Source: Saccharofermentans sp. (GTDB lineage: Bacteria; Bacillota; Clostridia; Saccharofermentanales; Saccharofermentanaceae). Taken from it: DNA of 64,000 nucleotides. The notes under the pieces were generated by a model. The model was given only the letters and a program-made list of their open reading frames with translations, was not told the origin of the DNA and searched no databases. This document shows positions 45,370 through 53,705 of this stretch, piece by piece (the stretch's first letter is position 1; each line of letters starts with the position of its first letter). A program made the translations under genes and the position numbers. The stretch is taken from the NCBI GenBank assembly GCA_024688685.1, contig JAILDX010000004.1, positions 62,001 to 126,000 of the forward strand. The letters are read 5' to 3'.

Positions 45370-46223
45370 TTGCTTCCTATCCTCTCGCCGTATTTAACGA
45401 CTGTCTCGATACCCAGAGAACTCTGTTCGAGGATATCTTCGTCGATTAGGGCTGATTCATTTCTCAAAAGAATTATAACAGTTGAACCGCCGGGTTCAAA
45501 ATATCCTTTTTCATCTCCCTTCCCGAAACTGTTAATCTCACGGTTCACGATACTCCCCACGAGGAGGGCTCCGACCTCTATCTGTATGATCTCGCCAAAG
45601 TTAACAGTATTTAGAACGTTAACTGCACGTGCATTTTCCTTATAGATCTTATAATCCTTGGATATTGAGCTGACTGTATGGAGCTTGCCTTTCACCTTAT
45701 AGGAAGATACCACCATTCCCTTATCGATAAAACAGTACCTGTGATAATCATCCATACACAGACGGAATACGAGTGCATAGCCGCCCCTGTAACAAGATAC
45801 ATCTGTTCTGTTATCCACCAGTTCGTTTACGGTATATAAACTCCCCTTGATGTTCATCTTAAGATCATCATCGACTGAATAGACAAGAAGTTTTGAATCA
45901 GCAGGAGAAACAAGCGCATCGGCTGCCATATCGATCTTCCTTGCTCCTTCTCTTAAATGACGCGTGAAGAAATCACTGAACGAGTTATACGTGCGGTCAA
46001 CATAATCAGACATATCAATATTATGTTCAGCGATAAAATCAGGAATGTCCTTTGCAGATGAAGGTCTGCTCTTAAGCCATCCGTAAAAGCGTGATGTTGC
46101 CGGATTTATTGCAAGCTTGAGCAGTATCCTGCCAAACGGGTTATTGTACAGGAAGAGAAGTTTTCCCTGTCCATACTGCGTTGTTTCTATATATTCTCCG
46201 GAATGCCTGTCGTAGATCTTCAT
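45363..46223 (-). CDS. psd: Phosphatidylserine decarboxylase proenzyme
   Basis: A 286-residue pyruvoyl enzyme of the longer class. The self-cleavage site GGST (245-248, Ser247 becoming pyruvoyl) is intact; SPADS (107-111) and the DYHRYC stretch (about 159-164) hold the catalytic Asp and His. It turns phosphatidylserine into phosphatidylethanolamine at the membrane. The ATG at 46223 overlaps the pssA stop (ATGA). A longer frame upstream of it is rejected because its Cys-rich translation is only a shadow of pssA. Together with pssA it may act on the CDP-activated lipid made by the CarS-like enzyme. Confidence 0.93.
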   Translation of the reverse strand: MKIYDRHSGEYIETTQYGQGKLLFLYNNPFGRILLKLAINPATSRFYGWLKSRPSSAKDIPDFIAEHNIDMSDYVDRTYNSFSDFFTRHLREGARKIDMAADALVSPADSKLLVYSVDDDLKMNIKGSLYTVNELVDNRTDVSCYRGGYALVFRLCMDDYHRYCFIDKGMVVSSYKVKGKLHTVSSISKDYKIYKENARAVNVLNTVNFGEIIQIEVGALLVGSIVNREINSFGKGDEKGYFEPGGSTVIILLRNESALIDEDILEQSSLGIETVVKYGERIGSKC

Positions 46224-46831
46224 AGAACAGCAAGATACAGAACGAGAAGTGCAATCGCAAGAAGACCAAAGCAAATGTATGCCACACCTCTGGGCTTTAC
46301 TACGCTGACTCTGAGAACACCGAGTACTGCAATAATGACAAGCGTTGCTGCATATACGATCTGAAATATGATACCATCGACACAAACACTCAGCAGATAT
46401 ACGACAGGGATTATAAGTGCCGTATAAGTAACGGGAAGCCCGGTATAGAACCTTACCGGGCCATCAGTTTCTGCCGTCTCCAGATTGAAATAAGCAAGTC
46501 TTGCTATACCGCTCATACCGAAAATGATATATACAAGAATGAACCAGATGCTTGTATATCCCATACTTACTGAAAGCGCGATCGGAAGAGCGATAAAGCT
46601 CAGGACATCTACAAGCGAGTCAAGTTCAATGCCGAAAGCTTTCTCCAGTTCGTCTCTCTTACACATTCTTGCAACGGAACCGTCGAACAGATCACATATG
46701 CCTGCCATCATCAGACAGCAGATGCCGTAGTTTGCCTTCTCAAATGCAAAGCTCAGAACCATTCCTGCAACTGCAAAAGCAAGACCGACATATGTTAGTA
46801 TTACCGACTTATTCCATTTGCCTATTATCAT
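46220..46831 (-). CDS. pssA: CDP-diacylglycerol-serine O-phosphatidyltransferase
   Basis: A 203-residue integral membrane enzyme of type II PssA. The CDP-alcohol phosphotransferase motif is complete: D47-x2-D50-G51-x2-A54-R55, then G67-x3-D71-x3-D75, with LDSLVDVLSF typical of PssA rather than PgsA. It makes phosphatidylserine (or archaetidylserine in archaeal relatives). The ATG at 46831 overlaps the stop of the phosphotransferase gene (ATGA); the longer frame upstream is Arg/Asp-rich and lies within that gene, so it is rejected. Confidence 0.93.
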   Translation of the reverse strand: MIIGKWNKSVILTYVGLAFAVAGMVLSFAFEKANYGICCLMMAGICDLFDGSVARMCKRDELEKAFGIELDSLVDVLSFIALPIALSVSMGYTSIWFILVYIIFGMSGIARLAYFNLETAETDGPVRFYTGLPVTYTALIIPVVYLLSVCVDGIIFQIVYAATLVIIAVLGVLRVSVVKPRGVAYICFGLLAIALLVLYLAVL

Positions 46832-49326
46832 TCGTCGATCCTCACGATCCCGGTTGTTCCGTCTATGGTTATCGTCTGACCGTCGCTTATCCTGCTCATT
46901 GCTTCCTTGCAGCATACGATGGCAGGTATTCCATACTCACGGGATACTATTGCCGCATGGCAGAGAATTCCGCCGTATTCAGTTACTATTCCTGACAGGA
47001 TGGCGAACTTGGGCGTCCATCCCGTATCGGTAAACCTTGTGACAAGTATATCTCCTTCCTGAAGTCTGTCTATCTGTGAGAAATCCTCTATCACTCTTGC
47101 AACACCGGTAATCCTTCCGTTATTTGCACCAAGTCCTTTAAGGGTATTCTCATCCTCCGGAACAGAAGTGATAGCGGTAAAGCCGCTTCCGATCTCATTC
47201 TCGCTAATGTAATTGCGGTAAGCATTATAGTAATACTTATTACGGGCAATGATCTCCGAAAGCTTTGACTTATCATTTTTGCCGTCAATATAATCCCAGA
47301 GATCGCCGACCTTAAGGAACCAGACATCCTCCCAATTACCGATCACGCCATTCTTCTCAAGGAACCTTGCATATTCCATCGTGTACATCCTGAGCATATA
47401 GTAGAATCTGGTGGAAACATCTCTGAACTCTTCACGCCACCAGAGCATCTTGCGCATATTCTTAACTTTCTGCTCTATCTTCTTATACTTACCTGCAGAG
47501 ACTTTATCACGTATCTTAGCGAGCATCTCGTTATATCCGGCATTGCCTCTTTCTTTATCTTCCACAGGTGAATAAGCATCTTCAAGAAGGATCATATCCT
47601 TTATCATGCTGATGATCGTCTGAGGTTCCTCATAGTAACACGGATATGTGATATCAAGCTCTTTATCAGAGTGATAGCCGTACTTATCGATAAGCTCCTT
47701 AACGGACGGCATGAAGTTCTCACTGCTGTCCAGTTCTCCTGTGATCGATAATGCATCAGTTTTTGTCCAGTAAGACAGTACTGACTCATCACTTCGTATC
47801 TTTCTTGTTATATCCCACATTTCATAGAACGGAAGGAGATGAGATATATTATCGATACCGCCGAGCAGGGTAAGGTATTCGCTCTCGCTGACGTACTTAA
47901 GCAGACTGTCCTTATACATCGACTGATGTATCGTGTTCAGGAATATCTGCCAGAAATATGTCGTCTCAGACCTGAGATAAGTTTCTTTTGTTATGCGAAG
48001 GAAAGCACTCTGGATATCGTCGATCCTGCCCTCATCAAGAGCTTTCTTATATCCGAAATAAAGGTCGAGCAGTTCATTCTTATATCGCTCGTTATTCTCA
48101 GTACGGTCCTTCAGGATCTTCATCTGCTCAATGGCGATAACGCCCATCTTCGCAAGCGTAGCGGGTGTTGTTTTGGTAACGAAGCCGTCACCTTCATAGT
48201 CGCCGACTATCCCGTACTCACTGTCAAACTCACGTTCCTTATAGCCGATTATCCGGCTCATCGTCTTCTTCACGGCGGAGAGATTCCAGTATGGGCGTCC
48301 GTAATACATTTCGCCAAGCTTCCCGGGCAGTTCCTCGTCCTTAAGAATCTTTGAGTCAACGATAAACTTACGGAGTGAATACTCCCAGATATATTCGTAC
48401 AGGCTCCACATATAAGGAGTGCAGACTGTTGCCGACACACCGCCGTCCTTAAAATCAGCAGTGGTCCACAGGTCTTTGATCTCGGAATACCTGATGCTTG
48501 TAATGCTTCGTGCCTGCAGGATATAGAGCTCTCCATCCCTGATGGCAAACTCGATATCACAGGGGAAACCGTACATCTGCTGTATTCCGGAAAATGTCTT
48601 CGCATAGGAAACAGCCTGCTCATCTGTTATGAACTTCCCTGTTCCCTTGCCTGTAAGAGTCCCTGTGAACCAGTTGTATCTGAACTGTTCAGGAACAGTC
48701 TTGCCCGAAACGATATTCTCACCCAGACCTTCAGACACCTCGATGAGCATCTCTTTATCATTGCCTGTCGCAGGATTCAGTGTGAAACATATACCGCTGT
48801 AATCGGAATCGACCATCTCCTGAACTACAACAGACATCTTAAGATCATTAAGATCGATCTTACAGTTTGCCAGATAGCTCAGGATTATCTCGCTGAACAT
48901 CGATTTATAACAGCCGATGACTTTGCCGGCAATATCATCCGGTTCTGTATTAAGGAATGTCTGATACTGACCTGCAAAAGAAAGATTATCCAGGTCTTCT
49001 TTTGATCCGCTGCTCCTGACCGCATAGAGTCTGCCTTCGCTTATGTTATCCCTGATTTCTTTGATTACAGTATCAGGAAGCGCTGCACCGTCAAAAGCAC
49101 TTATTATTCTCTCTGAAGTCTCCCTTACATTATCCTTTGTCAGATCTTTAACTGCTTCGCAGACAGTATCCTCGAGCTTGTTAAAGCAGATAAAATCATC
49201 ATAAGCACCGCTGTCAAGAACAAAACCTGAAGGTACATTAAAGCCTTCTGCCTTCATCTGAAGAAGAGACTCACCTTTATTGCCAAGCTTCCCGTTAGAA
49301 GCTCCGCCATCCAAACGTATCAGCAT
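46828..49326 (-). CDS. Rifampin-phosphotransferase-like ATP-grasp/phosphohistidine enzyme, copy 1
   Basis: An 832-residue paralogue of the 750-residue enzyme. The ATP domain starts with the full N-terminal lobe (NKGESLLQMKAEGFNVPSGFV) and contains YAVRSSGSKEDLDNLSFAGQ (from residue 101), VQEMVDSDYSGICFTLNP and YILQARSIT; the C-terminus is the phosphohistidine domain GGILCHAAIVSREYGIPAIV (His790). No PEP/pyruvate barrel is present; about 450 residues of helical sequence, with aromatic-rich stretches, lie between. It should transfer phosphate from ATP through the histidine to a small acceptor. It lies between the CarS-like gene (9-bp gap) and pssA (overlap). Two such enzymes in one cluster suggest two phosphorylation steps, or two steps of a diphosphate being formed. 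Confidence 0.83.
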   Translation of the reverse strand: MLIRLDGGASNGKLGNKGESLLQMKAEGFNVPSGFVLDSGAYDDFICFNKLEDTVCEAVKDLTKDNVRETSERIISAFDGAALPDTVIKEIRDNISEGRLYAVRSSGSKEDLDNLSFAGQYQTFLNTEPDDIAGKVIGCYKSMFSEIILSYLANCKIDLNDLKMSVVVQEMVDSDYSGICFTLNPATGNDKEMLIEVSEGLGENIVSGKTVPEQFRYNWFTGTLTGKGTGKFITDEQAVSYAKTFSGIQQMYGFPCDIEFAIRDGELYILQARSITSIRYSEIKDLWTTADFKDGGVSATVCTPYMWSLYEYIWEYSLRKFIVDSKILKDEELPGKLGEMYYGRPYWNLSAVKKTMSRIIGYKEREFDSEYGIVGDYEGDGFVTKTTPATLAKMGVIAIEQMKILKDRTENNERYKNELLDLYFGYKKALDEGRIDDIQSAFLRITKETYLRSETTYFWQIFLNTIHQSMYKDSLLKYVSESEYLTLLGGIDNISHLLPFYEMWDITRKIRSDESVLSYWTKTDALSITGELDSSENFMPSVKELIDKYGYHSDKELDITYPCYYEEPQTIISMIKDMILLEDAYSPVEDKERGNAGYNEMLAKIRDKVSAGKYKKIEQKVKNMRKMLWWREEFRDVSTRFYYMLRMYTMEYARFLEKNGVIGNWEDVWFLKVGDLWDYIDGKNDKSKLSEIIARNKYYYNAYRNYISENEIGSGFTAITSVPEDENTLKGLGANNGRITGVARVIEDFSQIDRLQEGDILVTRFTDTGWTPKFAILSGIVTEYGGILCHAAIVSREYGIPAIVCCKEAMSRISDGQTITIDGTTGIVRIDE

Positions 49327-49335
49327 AATTGCTCC

Positions 49336-49935
49336 TTAGAACATATTCTTACGGAGATGTGCAAAGTACAGCAGCATATTCAGGATGATATGCGTAAGTG
49401 CTCCTACTGCCACAAACACCAAGTACAATAATATACCAATATCGTAAAAAAGCCACACAACAAGAGCAACTCCGAAGATGGAATCTGCCTGATCGAGAAA
49501 AATAAAGAATACTTTCCAAAATCCGCTTATCGTCTTACCAGGAGTAATATCAAGTCTTCTCTTCAGAAAGCTGTTCGGAAGTTCAAAAAGAGAATATCCG
49601 AGACCTAAAAGAACACCGACAAGAAGATTATAAAGAACAGTATTCTCATGATTCAGATAGAAGAAATCAAGACTTGCCAGCGAAGGATTCAGACAGACAA
49701 ATCCCCAGAGAACAGTACATAACGTATTGAGGATCACATATCCTGCAATCCCCTTCCATGTTTTGTTGTCTCCGAAGATCCTTTTGCCGTCAAAGAAGTT
49801 CTTATTGTTATCGATGGGTCTGGAAAGGAACTTCAGAACTGGGAGTTTTATAAACAGCATATTCAGTATGCCGGCGATCACGGTAGGTGCCAGCGTGACA
49901 TACATCATCAGAACTGTCTTAAGAATATTTCCCAT
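49336..49935 (-). CDS. CDP-archaeol synthase-like (CarS/DUF46) cytidylyltransferase
   Basis: A 199-residue membrane protein with about five hydrophobic segments. Both hallmark motifs of CarS are present: RPIDNNKNFFDGKRIFGDNK followed by TWKG (39-62), and SFLKRR (122-127) with DQADS (148-152). In archaea CarS joins CTP and unsaturated archaetidic acid to give CDP-archaeol; it is a distant relative of bacterial CdsA. Its presence in a Clostridia-like genome, beside pssA, psd and ubiA, suggests activation of an unusual lipid phosphate. No glyceryl-phosphate prenyltransferase or G1P dehydrogenase gene is visible here. The ATG follows the stop of the glycosyltransferase directly (TAAATG). Confidence 0.82.
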   Translation of the reverse strand: MGNILKTVLMMYVTLAPTVIAGILNMLFIKLPVLKFLSRPIDNNKNFFDGKRIFGDNKTWKGIAGYVILNTLCTVLWGFVCLNPSLASLDFFYLNHENTVLYNLLVGVLLGLGYSLFELPNSFLKRRLDITPGKTISGFWKVFFIFLDQADSIFGVALVVWLFYDIGILLYLVFVAVGALTHIILNMLLYFAHLRKNMF

Positions 49936-51015
49936 TTAACCTGCTAACGAAGAATACAGTTCAAGAAGATTCTTCTCTTCGTTCTTCCATGTGCATTTGG
50001 ATATTACGTACTCATGACCGCTCCTGCCCATCCTCTGAGCCTTCTCACGGTCAGACAGAAGTTCATTGATGGCATCGGCGATCATATCGCAGTTCTCAGA
50101 CTCAACGCAGATTCCCGCGCCGCTCTCTTCAGCGACAACCTTCCATCCGGGAAAATCCGAACAGACAAAAGGTATTCCTGCAGCCATATACTCGTACATC
50201 TTTATCGGCTGTGAATAGAAATAGTTCTCGATGGGCTTGAGGATGCAGAGTCCGGCAACGGCACTTCCGTAAAGGCCGTTAACTCCTGCCCTGTCCAGCT
50301 TGCCTGTATAATGGACTTTATCACCGACATCACAGATCTCGTGGTCGCCTGCCATTATCAATTTGCCGTTGACCTTTTCCATCGCCTTTATCATCGTCTT
50401 CTCGCCGCGCAGTTCGTTGATACCGCCTGCATAGCAGACAATGGCGTCACGGTCAGCAAAAGGGCCTTCATGGAACGTGATGTCATCCAGCTTCGGATAA
50501 TTATTTACTACAAGAGTACGTGCAGCACGTCCCTTGAACTGTTCCTCTATATGAGATGTGGCAGTGATAACGCAGTCGATTTTCCCCGCAACCTTTGTCT
50601 CATAGTTGCGGTACATTCCCGAGACCATCTTACGCATAAACGAAGGGATCCATTCCTTGTCCATTATCTGTGCGGGAACATCCTCGTGGCTGTCAAAGAT
50701 AACGCGCTTTCCTGCTTTCTTAAGCTTGAGTCCGTACTGAAGCAGTTCGGGATCATGGAAATGATAGATATCGCAGTCAAGTTCAAGAGCCTTCTTAAAA
50801 ACAGTCTTAGAAAAACCCGTCATTCTCTTGAGACGTCCGGAAGGAGCCTGACCCGCACCAACGATGTTCACCCCGTTCTTAACGTAGGAATCACCGCATT
50901 CGACGAGATAAACCTCATATCCGTTATCTGCAAGGGACACGCATTCCTTCAGGAAAATGCGGTCATCCTCTTTGTCATGTGCGCTTGTCAGATGACAAAC
51001 CTTGATCTTACCCAT
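49936..51015 (-). CDS. GT4-type glycosyltransferase
   Basis: A 359-residue GT-B glycosyltransferase. The N-terminal acceptor half starts with VCHLTSAHDKEDDRIFLKEC; the C-terminal donor half has YKEYMAAGIPFVCSDFPGW-like sequence (KMYEYMAAGIPFVCSDF, about 285-300) with the E-x7-E region and YSSLAG at the end. No signal peptide or membrane segment, so it works on the cytoplasmic face. It should transfer a sugar from a nucleotide donor to a lipid or glycan. It is the first gene after a promoter at 51047-51074, with GAGGT as RBS, and is followed without gap by the CarS-like gene. Confidence 0.85.
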   Translation of the reverse strand: MGKIKVCHLTSAHDKEDDRIFLKECVSLADNGYEVYLVECGDSYVKNGVNIVGAGQAPSGRLKRMTGFSKTVFKKALELDCDIYHFHDPELLQYGLKLKKAGKRVIFDSHEDVPAQIMDKEWIPSFMRKMVSGMYRNYETKVAGKIDCVITATSHIEEQFKGRAARTLVVNNYPKLDDITFHEGPFADRDAIVCYAGGINELRGEKTMIKAMEKVNGKLIMAGDHEICDVGDKVHYTGKLDRAGVNGLYGSAVAGLCILKPIENYFYSQPIKMYEYMAAGIPFVCSDFPGWKVVAEESGAGICVESENCDMIADAINELLSDREKAQRMGRSGHEYVISKCTWKNEEKNLLELYSSLAG

Positions 51016-51046
51016 AAACTACCTCGAATATCGAACATACAAAACG

Positions 51047-51074
51047 ATTTTACTTGATTTGTCCCAATATTCAA
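51047..51074 (-). promoter_or_regulatory. Promoter of the lipid-type cluster
   Basis: On the minus strand TTGAAT (51069-51074) and TAAAAT (51047-51052) are 16 bp apart in the 68-bp gap between the CPBP protease gene and the glycosyltransferase gene. It gives the cluster a basal promoter besides readthrough from the protease gene. Confidence 0.55.
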
Positions 51075-51083
51075 GGGGCAGTG

Positions 51084-52157
51084 TTATCTGACCTCTATGC
51101 CGTCCTCTGCTTTTGATGTCTTCTTTTTGCCGTAGACAGGCGCAAAGATGAATGCGATAAACAACAGAGATGTCAAAAGATGGAGCGGGATCTCGATCCA
51201 TGAAACACTCTGGTTGGAAAGGACACTTGTATCACCTGCTGCCAAAACTGCAATGAGATTATTGTTCAAAAAATGCATTATGACCGGAACCCAGATATTC
51301 TGCGTCTTCATATATGCATAGCCGAAGAATATCCCTATGGACAGACATGTAATGATCTGGCCGACAAACATCTGGATCTGAGTATCCTTTGTATAGAACA
51401 TGAAATCGATATTGATATGCCATACAGCCCAGACAAGACCAAGAATAATTACACCCAGCCTCTTGCCGAACTTGCTCTGCATTACCGGCTGCAGATAATA
51501 TCTCCAACCGTATTCCTCACCGAAGAAAGCAATGAACGCAAAGAAGAAATTAATCGGCAGCGAAATAGCAGTAATATAGGTTACCGGTTTTGTAAATACC
51601 TCCTTCATAGCATCCCAGTTTGCAGAATCACCATTAATCAGATCAGAGAGGAAAATAGAAGAGAAGGTCCTTCCCAGATAGAGCATCAAGAAGACAGCAA
51701 TCAGAATGATGCTCATCTTAATATTCTTACGGCGTATGCCGGCATTCTCCGAGGCTTCTTTACCGCATACCCAGAAGAATACATATGCCACTACACCTCC
51801 AATCATGAGAGGAAACTGCGAGATAAGATTCCAAGCATCGATCTGACCGCCTCCAGCCTCGCCCATGTCTATCGGATCAAGTCTGATAAAGAGCGACATG
51901 AGTGCACAGATCATCATGATGACTGTAGTTACAAGCGTTGTAATATAACCACCCATCGGGAGCTTTCCGCCATCCTTGCGCGAGACGAGCTTTCCGATAA
52001 TAACACCGCATGCCGGATACATCATCTGGACGTTTACAAAAGCCGTGATATCGATCTCTTTCCTGAGCCCGATATACATAAAAATGCTCATAATCGCAGT
52101 AACGCCATAAGCGATCGCCACAAAGATCCAAAGCTTCTTCTTTTCCACAGAATCCAT
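51084..52157 (-). CDS. CPBP-family intramembrane metalloprotease
   Basis: A 357-residue polytopic protein of the CAAX-protease/bacteriocin-processing family. Motifs in the last third: FGEEYGWRYYLQP (Glu pair about 214-215), WAVWHINIDF (His247) and MHFLNNN (His295, Asn299), which bind the metal. Eight membrane segments are predicted by eye. Members trim prenylated or leader-bearing peptides, or act in regulated proteolysis and immunity. The ATG at 52157 is chosen for AGGAGG five bases before it. It lies between a GHKL/LytTR two-component pair and the lipid-type cluster; twin direct repeats stand in its promoter region. Confidence 0.85.
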   Translation of the reverse strand: MDSVEKKKLWIFVAIAYGVTAIMSIFMYIGLRKEIDITAFVNVQMMYPACGVIIGKLVSRKDGGKLPMGGYITTLVTTVIMMICALMSLFIRLDPIDMGEAGGGQIDAWNLISQFPLMIGGVVAYVFFWVCGKEASENAGIRRKNIKMSIILIAVFLMLYLGRTFSSIFLSDLINGDSANWDAMKEVFTKPVTYITAISLPINFFFAFIAFFGEEYGWRYYLQPVMQSKFGKRLGVIILGLVWAVWHINIDFMFYTKDTQIQMFVGQIITCLSIGIFFGYAYMKTQNIWVPVIMHFLNNNLIAVLAAGDTSVLSNQSVSWIEIPLHLLTSLLFIAFIFAPVYGKKKTSKAEDGIEVR

Positions 52158-52237
52158 ATAATCCTCCTGTGACTGCATTTATTCCCGCTGCAGTCCATAG
52201 TGAGACTATATCACTCTGATCGTCAATTTCGGGATAT

Positions 52238-52271
52238 TGTCGTAAGTGGTAAATAACGTGTCGTAAGTGGT
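52238..52271 (-). promoter_or_regulatory. LytTR-type direct repeats upstream of the CPBP gene
   Basis: Two identical 13-bp copies of ACCACTTACGACA (minus strand; 52259-52271 and 52238-52250) are spaced exactly 21 bp, two helix turns, on the same face. LytTR regulators such as AgrA bind 9-bp direct repeats with about 12 bp between. A TATAGT follows 27 bases after the second repeat and could be the -10 box, placing the repeats at about -40 to -73. The first copy touches the stop codon of the kinase gene. Confidence 0.7.
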
Positions 52272-53704
52272 CAGTCTCTCGGGATCATGATTGACAGTGA
52301 GAACGTTCCGTATTCCGATTCTGCCTTGATAATACCGTTATACTTCTCCGCCGCCCCCTCGATATTCCGGATTCCGAAACCGTGATGCTCCTTATCCTTC
52401 TTGGACGTGTAGCCGGAGGAATCCATGATCTTAGAAGCATCTACCCTGCCCCTGGTCGAATTGGTTATCTTGATAACAAAGAACTTTGGCGAACGTCTGA
52501 TCTCCATTCTGACACTCGGGTCATCACTGAGAAGTGCTGCCTCTATGGCATTATCGAGTGCGTTCGCAAAGACACTGCACATATCAGTAGGATTCATGTT
52601 CAGTCCGCCGTCAGCAACGCCGTCACAGGTAAACCTGATATTATTCTCCTTCATCTTGTCGGCCTTTATCGAAACGATAATATCCAGCATCTCATCACCT
52701 GTGACATATTCCGGAGAAAGTGATCTTACATTGCCGAGAAGCTCGTTTATATGCTCCTTTGCAGCCTCAGTTCTGCCCTCTTCAAGCATAATAAAGGTCA
52801 TGGACAGGTTATTGATTATATCGTGTCTGAATGCACGGGTCTCAGTCTGCTTGCGCTTATACTGTTCTATGTATTCCAATTCTGCCTTAAGATAATTCTC
52901 CTGATATTCGTTCTTCTCCTTAAGTGCACGCTCCGCAGCCGCCATTATCAGAATAAACGGTGCCAGACACCCTAAGAACGGAATAAGAATACCAAACATA
53001 ATGCTAAGGACCGCATATCTGTCAGAAATTAAATCCCCCGCATATATCGGAATGGACGGAATGATCGAGAAAACGATTATCCAGAGAGCAAACAGCACTC
53101 TGTCCCTTATCTTGATTATGTGAACGATCTTCTTACGGTACATAACAAGATAAAGGAAAAGAGATATAAGCACACCTGCGGACATATCTGCAAGGACAAC
53201 TATCAGGATATATTCCGGGGACTCCCCGGAAAGCAGAGAGTTAGCCATCTTATCGGCCGCCTGCGGATCTCCGCCGATAATGTAAACTACGGAGAGTTCA
53301 ACGATATTATTCAAATAATAGTAGAACCCGTACAGACAGATCGAGGCTTCAACAGCACGCAGAAATCGTTTTTCCTTATATACGACAAGATAGAATACAA
53401 ATGCATAAGCAAAGGCTGCCGCATTGTATATAAAAGAAAGGAAGATCGCAACAGCCATATCGCTGTCAGTACCTGAAAGAGATGAGATAACCCTGACAAT
53501 CTGATCCTCGTAAAATGTTCCGAGTATTGACATTATCGTCTGAAGAAATATGACTCCCGAAGCAGCAAGGACAGTTTTTCCGGTTATCTTTATATCCCGT
53601 CCGAGGAAACAGGCTGCAATAAAGAGAACCGTGATCATCGAAGTGGCAAAACCGAGGAACGAGAGGAAAGTAATGATCAGATTAAATATTGTGTTACTGT
53701 CCAT
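52271..53704 (-). CDS. GHKL-type sensor histidine kinase
   Basis: A 477-residue kinase of the AgrC-like group. Six or more membrane segments occupy residues 1-260; a coiled link (about 265-290) leads to the H-box ETRAFRHDIINNLS, and the ATPase part has the N-box NALDNAIEAALL and G-box HHGFGIRNIEGAAEKYNG. It should sense a peptide or membrane cue and phosphorylate the LytTR regulator encoded immediately upstream (gap 1 bp). Homology in the sensor part is low in such kinases, so the ligand is unknown. No AgrB/AgrD peptide genes are seen. Confidence 0.9.
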   Translation of the reverse strand: MDSNTIFNLIITFLSFLGFATSMITVLFIAACFLGRDIKITGKTVLAASGVIFLQTIMSILGTFYEDQIVRVISSLSGTDSDMAVAIFLSFIYNAAAFAYAFVFYLVVYKEKRFLRAVEASICLYGFYYYLNNIVELSVVYIIGGDPQAADKMANSLLSGESPEYILIVVLADMSAGVLISLFLYLVMYRKKIVHIIKIRDRVLFALWIIVFSIIPSIPIYAGDLISDRYAVLSIMFGILIPFLGCLAPFILIMAAAERALKEKNEYQENYLKAELEYIEQYKRKQTETRAFRHDIINNLSMTFIMLEEGRTEAAKEHINELLGNVRSLSPEYVTGDEMLDIIVSIKADKMKENNIRFTCDGVADGGLNMNPTDMCSVFANALDNAIEAALLSDDPSVRMEIRRSPKFFVIKITNSTRGRVDASKIMDSSGYTSKKDKEHHGFGIRNIEGAAEKYNGIIKAESEYGTFSLSIMIPRD

Positions 53705-53705
53705 C

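Noticed and set aside
46224..46385. N-terminal extension of psd with many cysteines.
   Set aside because: The extension is read from the pssA coding sequence in another frame; the ATG at 46223, coupled to the pssA stop, fits the family start.
46832..46915. N-terminal Arg/Asp-rich extension of pssA.
   Set aside because: It overlaps the coding end of the upstream phosphotransferase; PssA proteins start with a short segment before the first membrane helix, as from 46831.
51273..52172. A 299-codon open frame on the plus strand.
   Set aside because: It is antisense to the CPBP protease gene, whose motifs and AGGAGG site are clear; its own translation is rich in His, Arg and Tyr without any domain.
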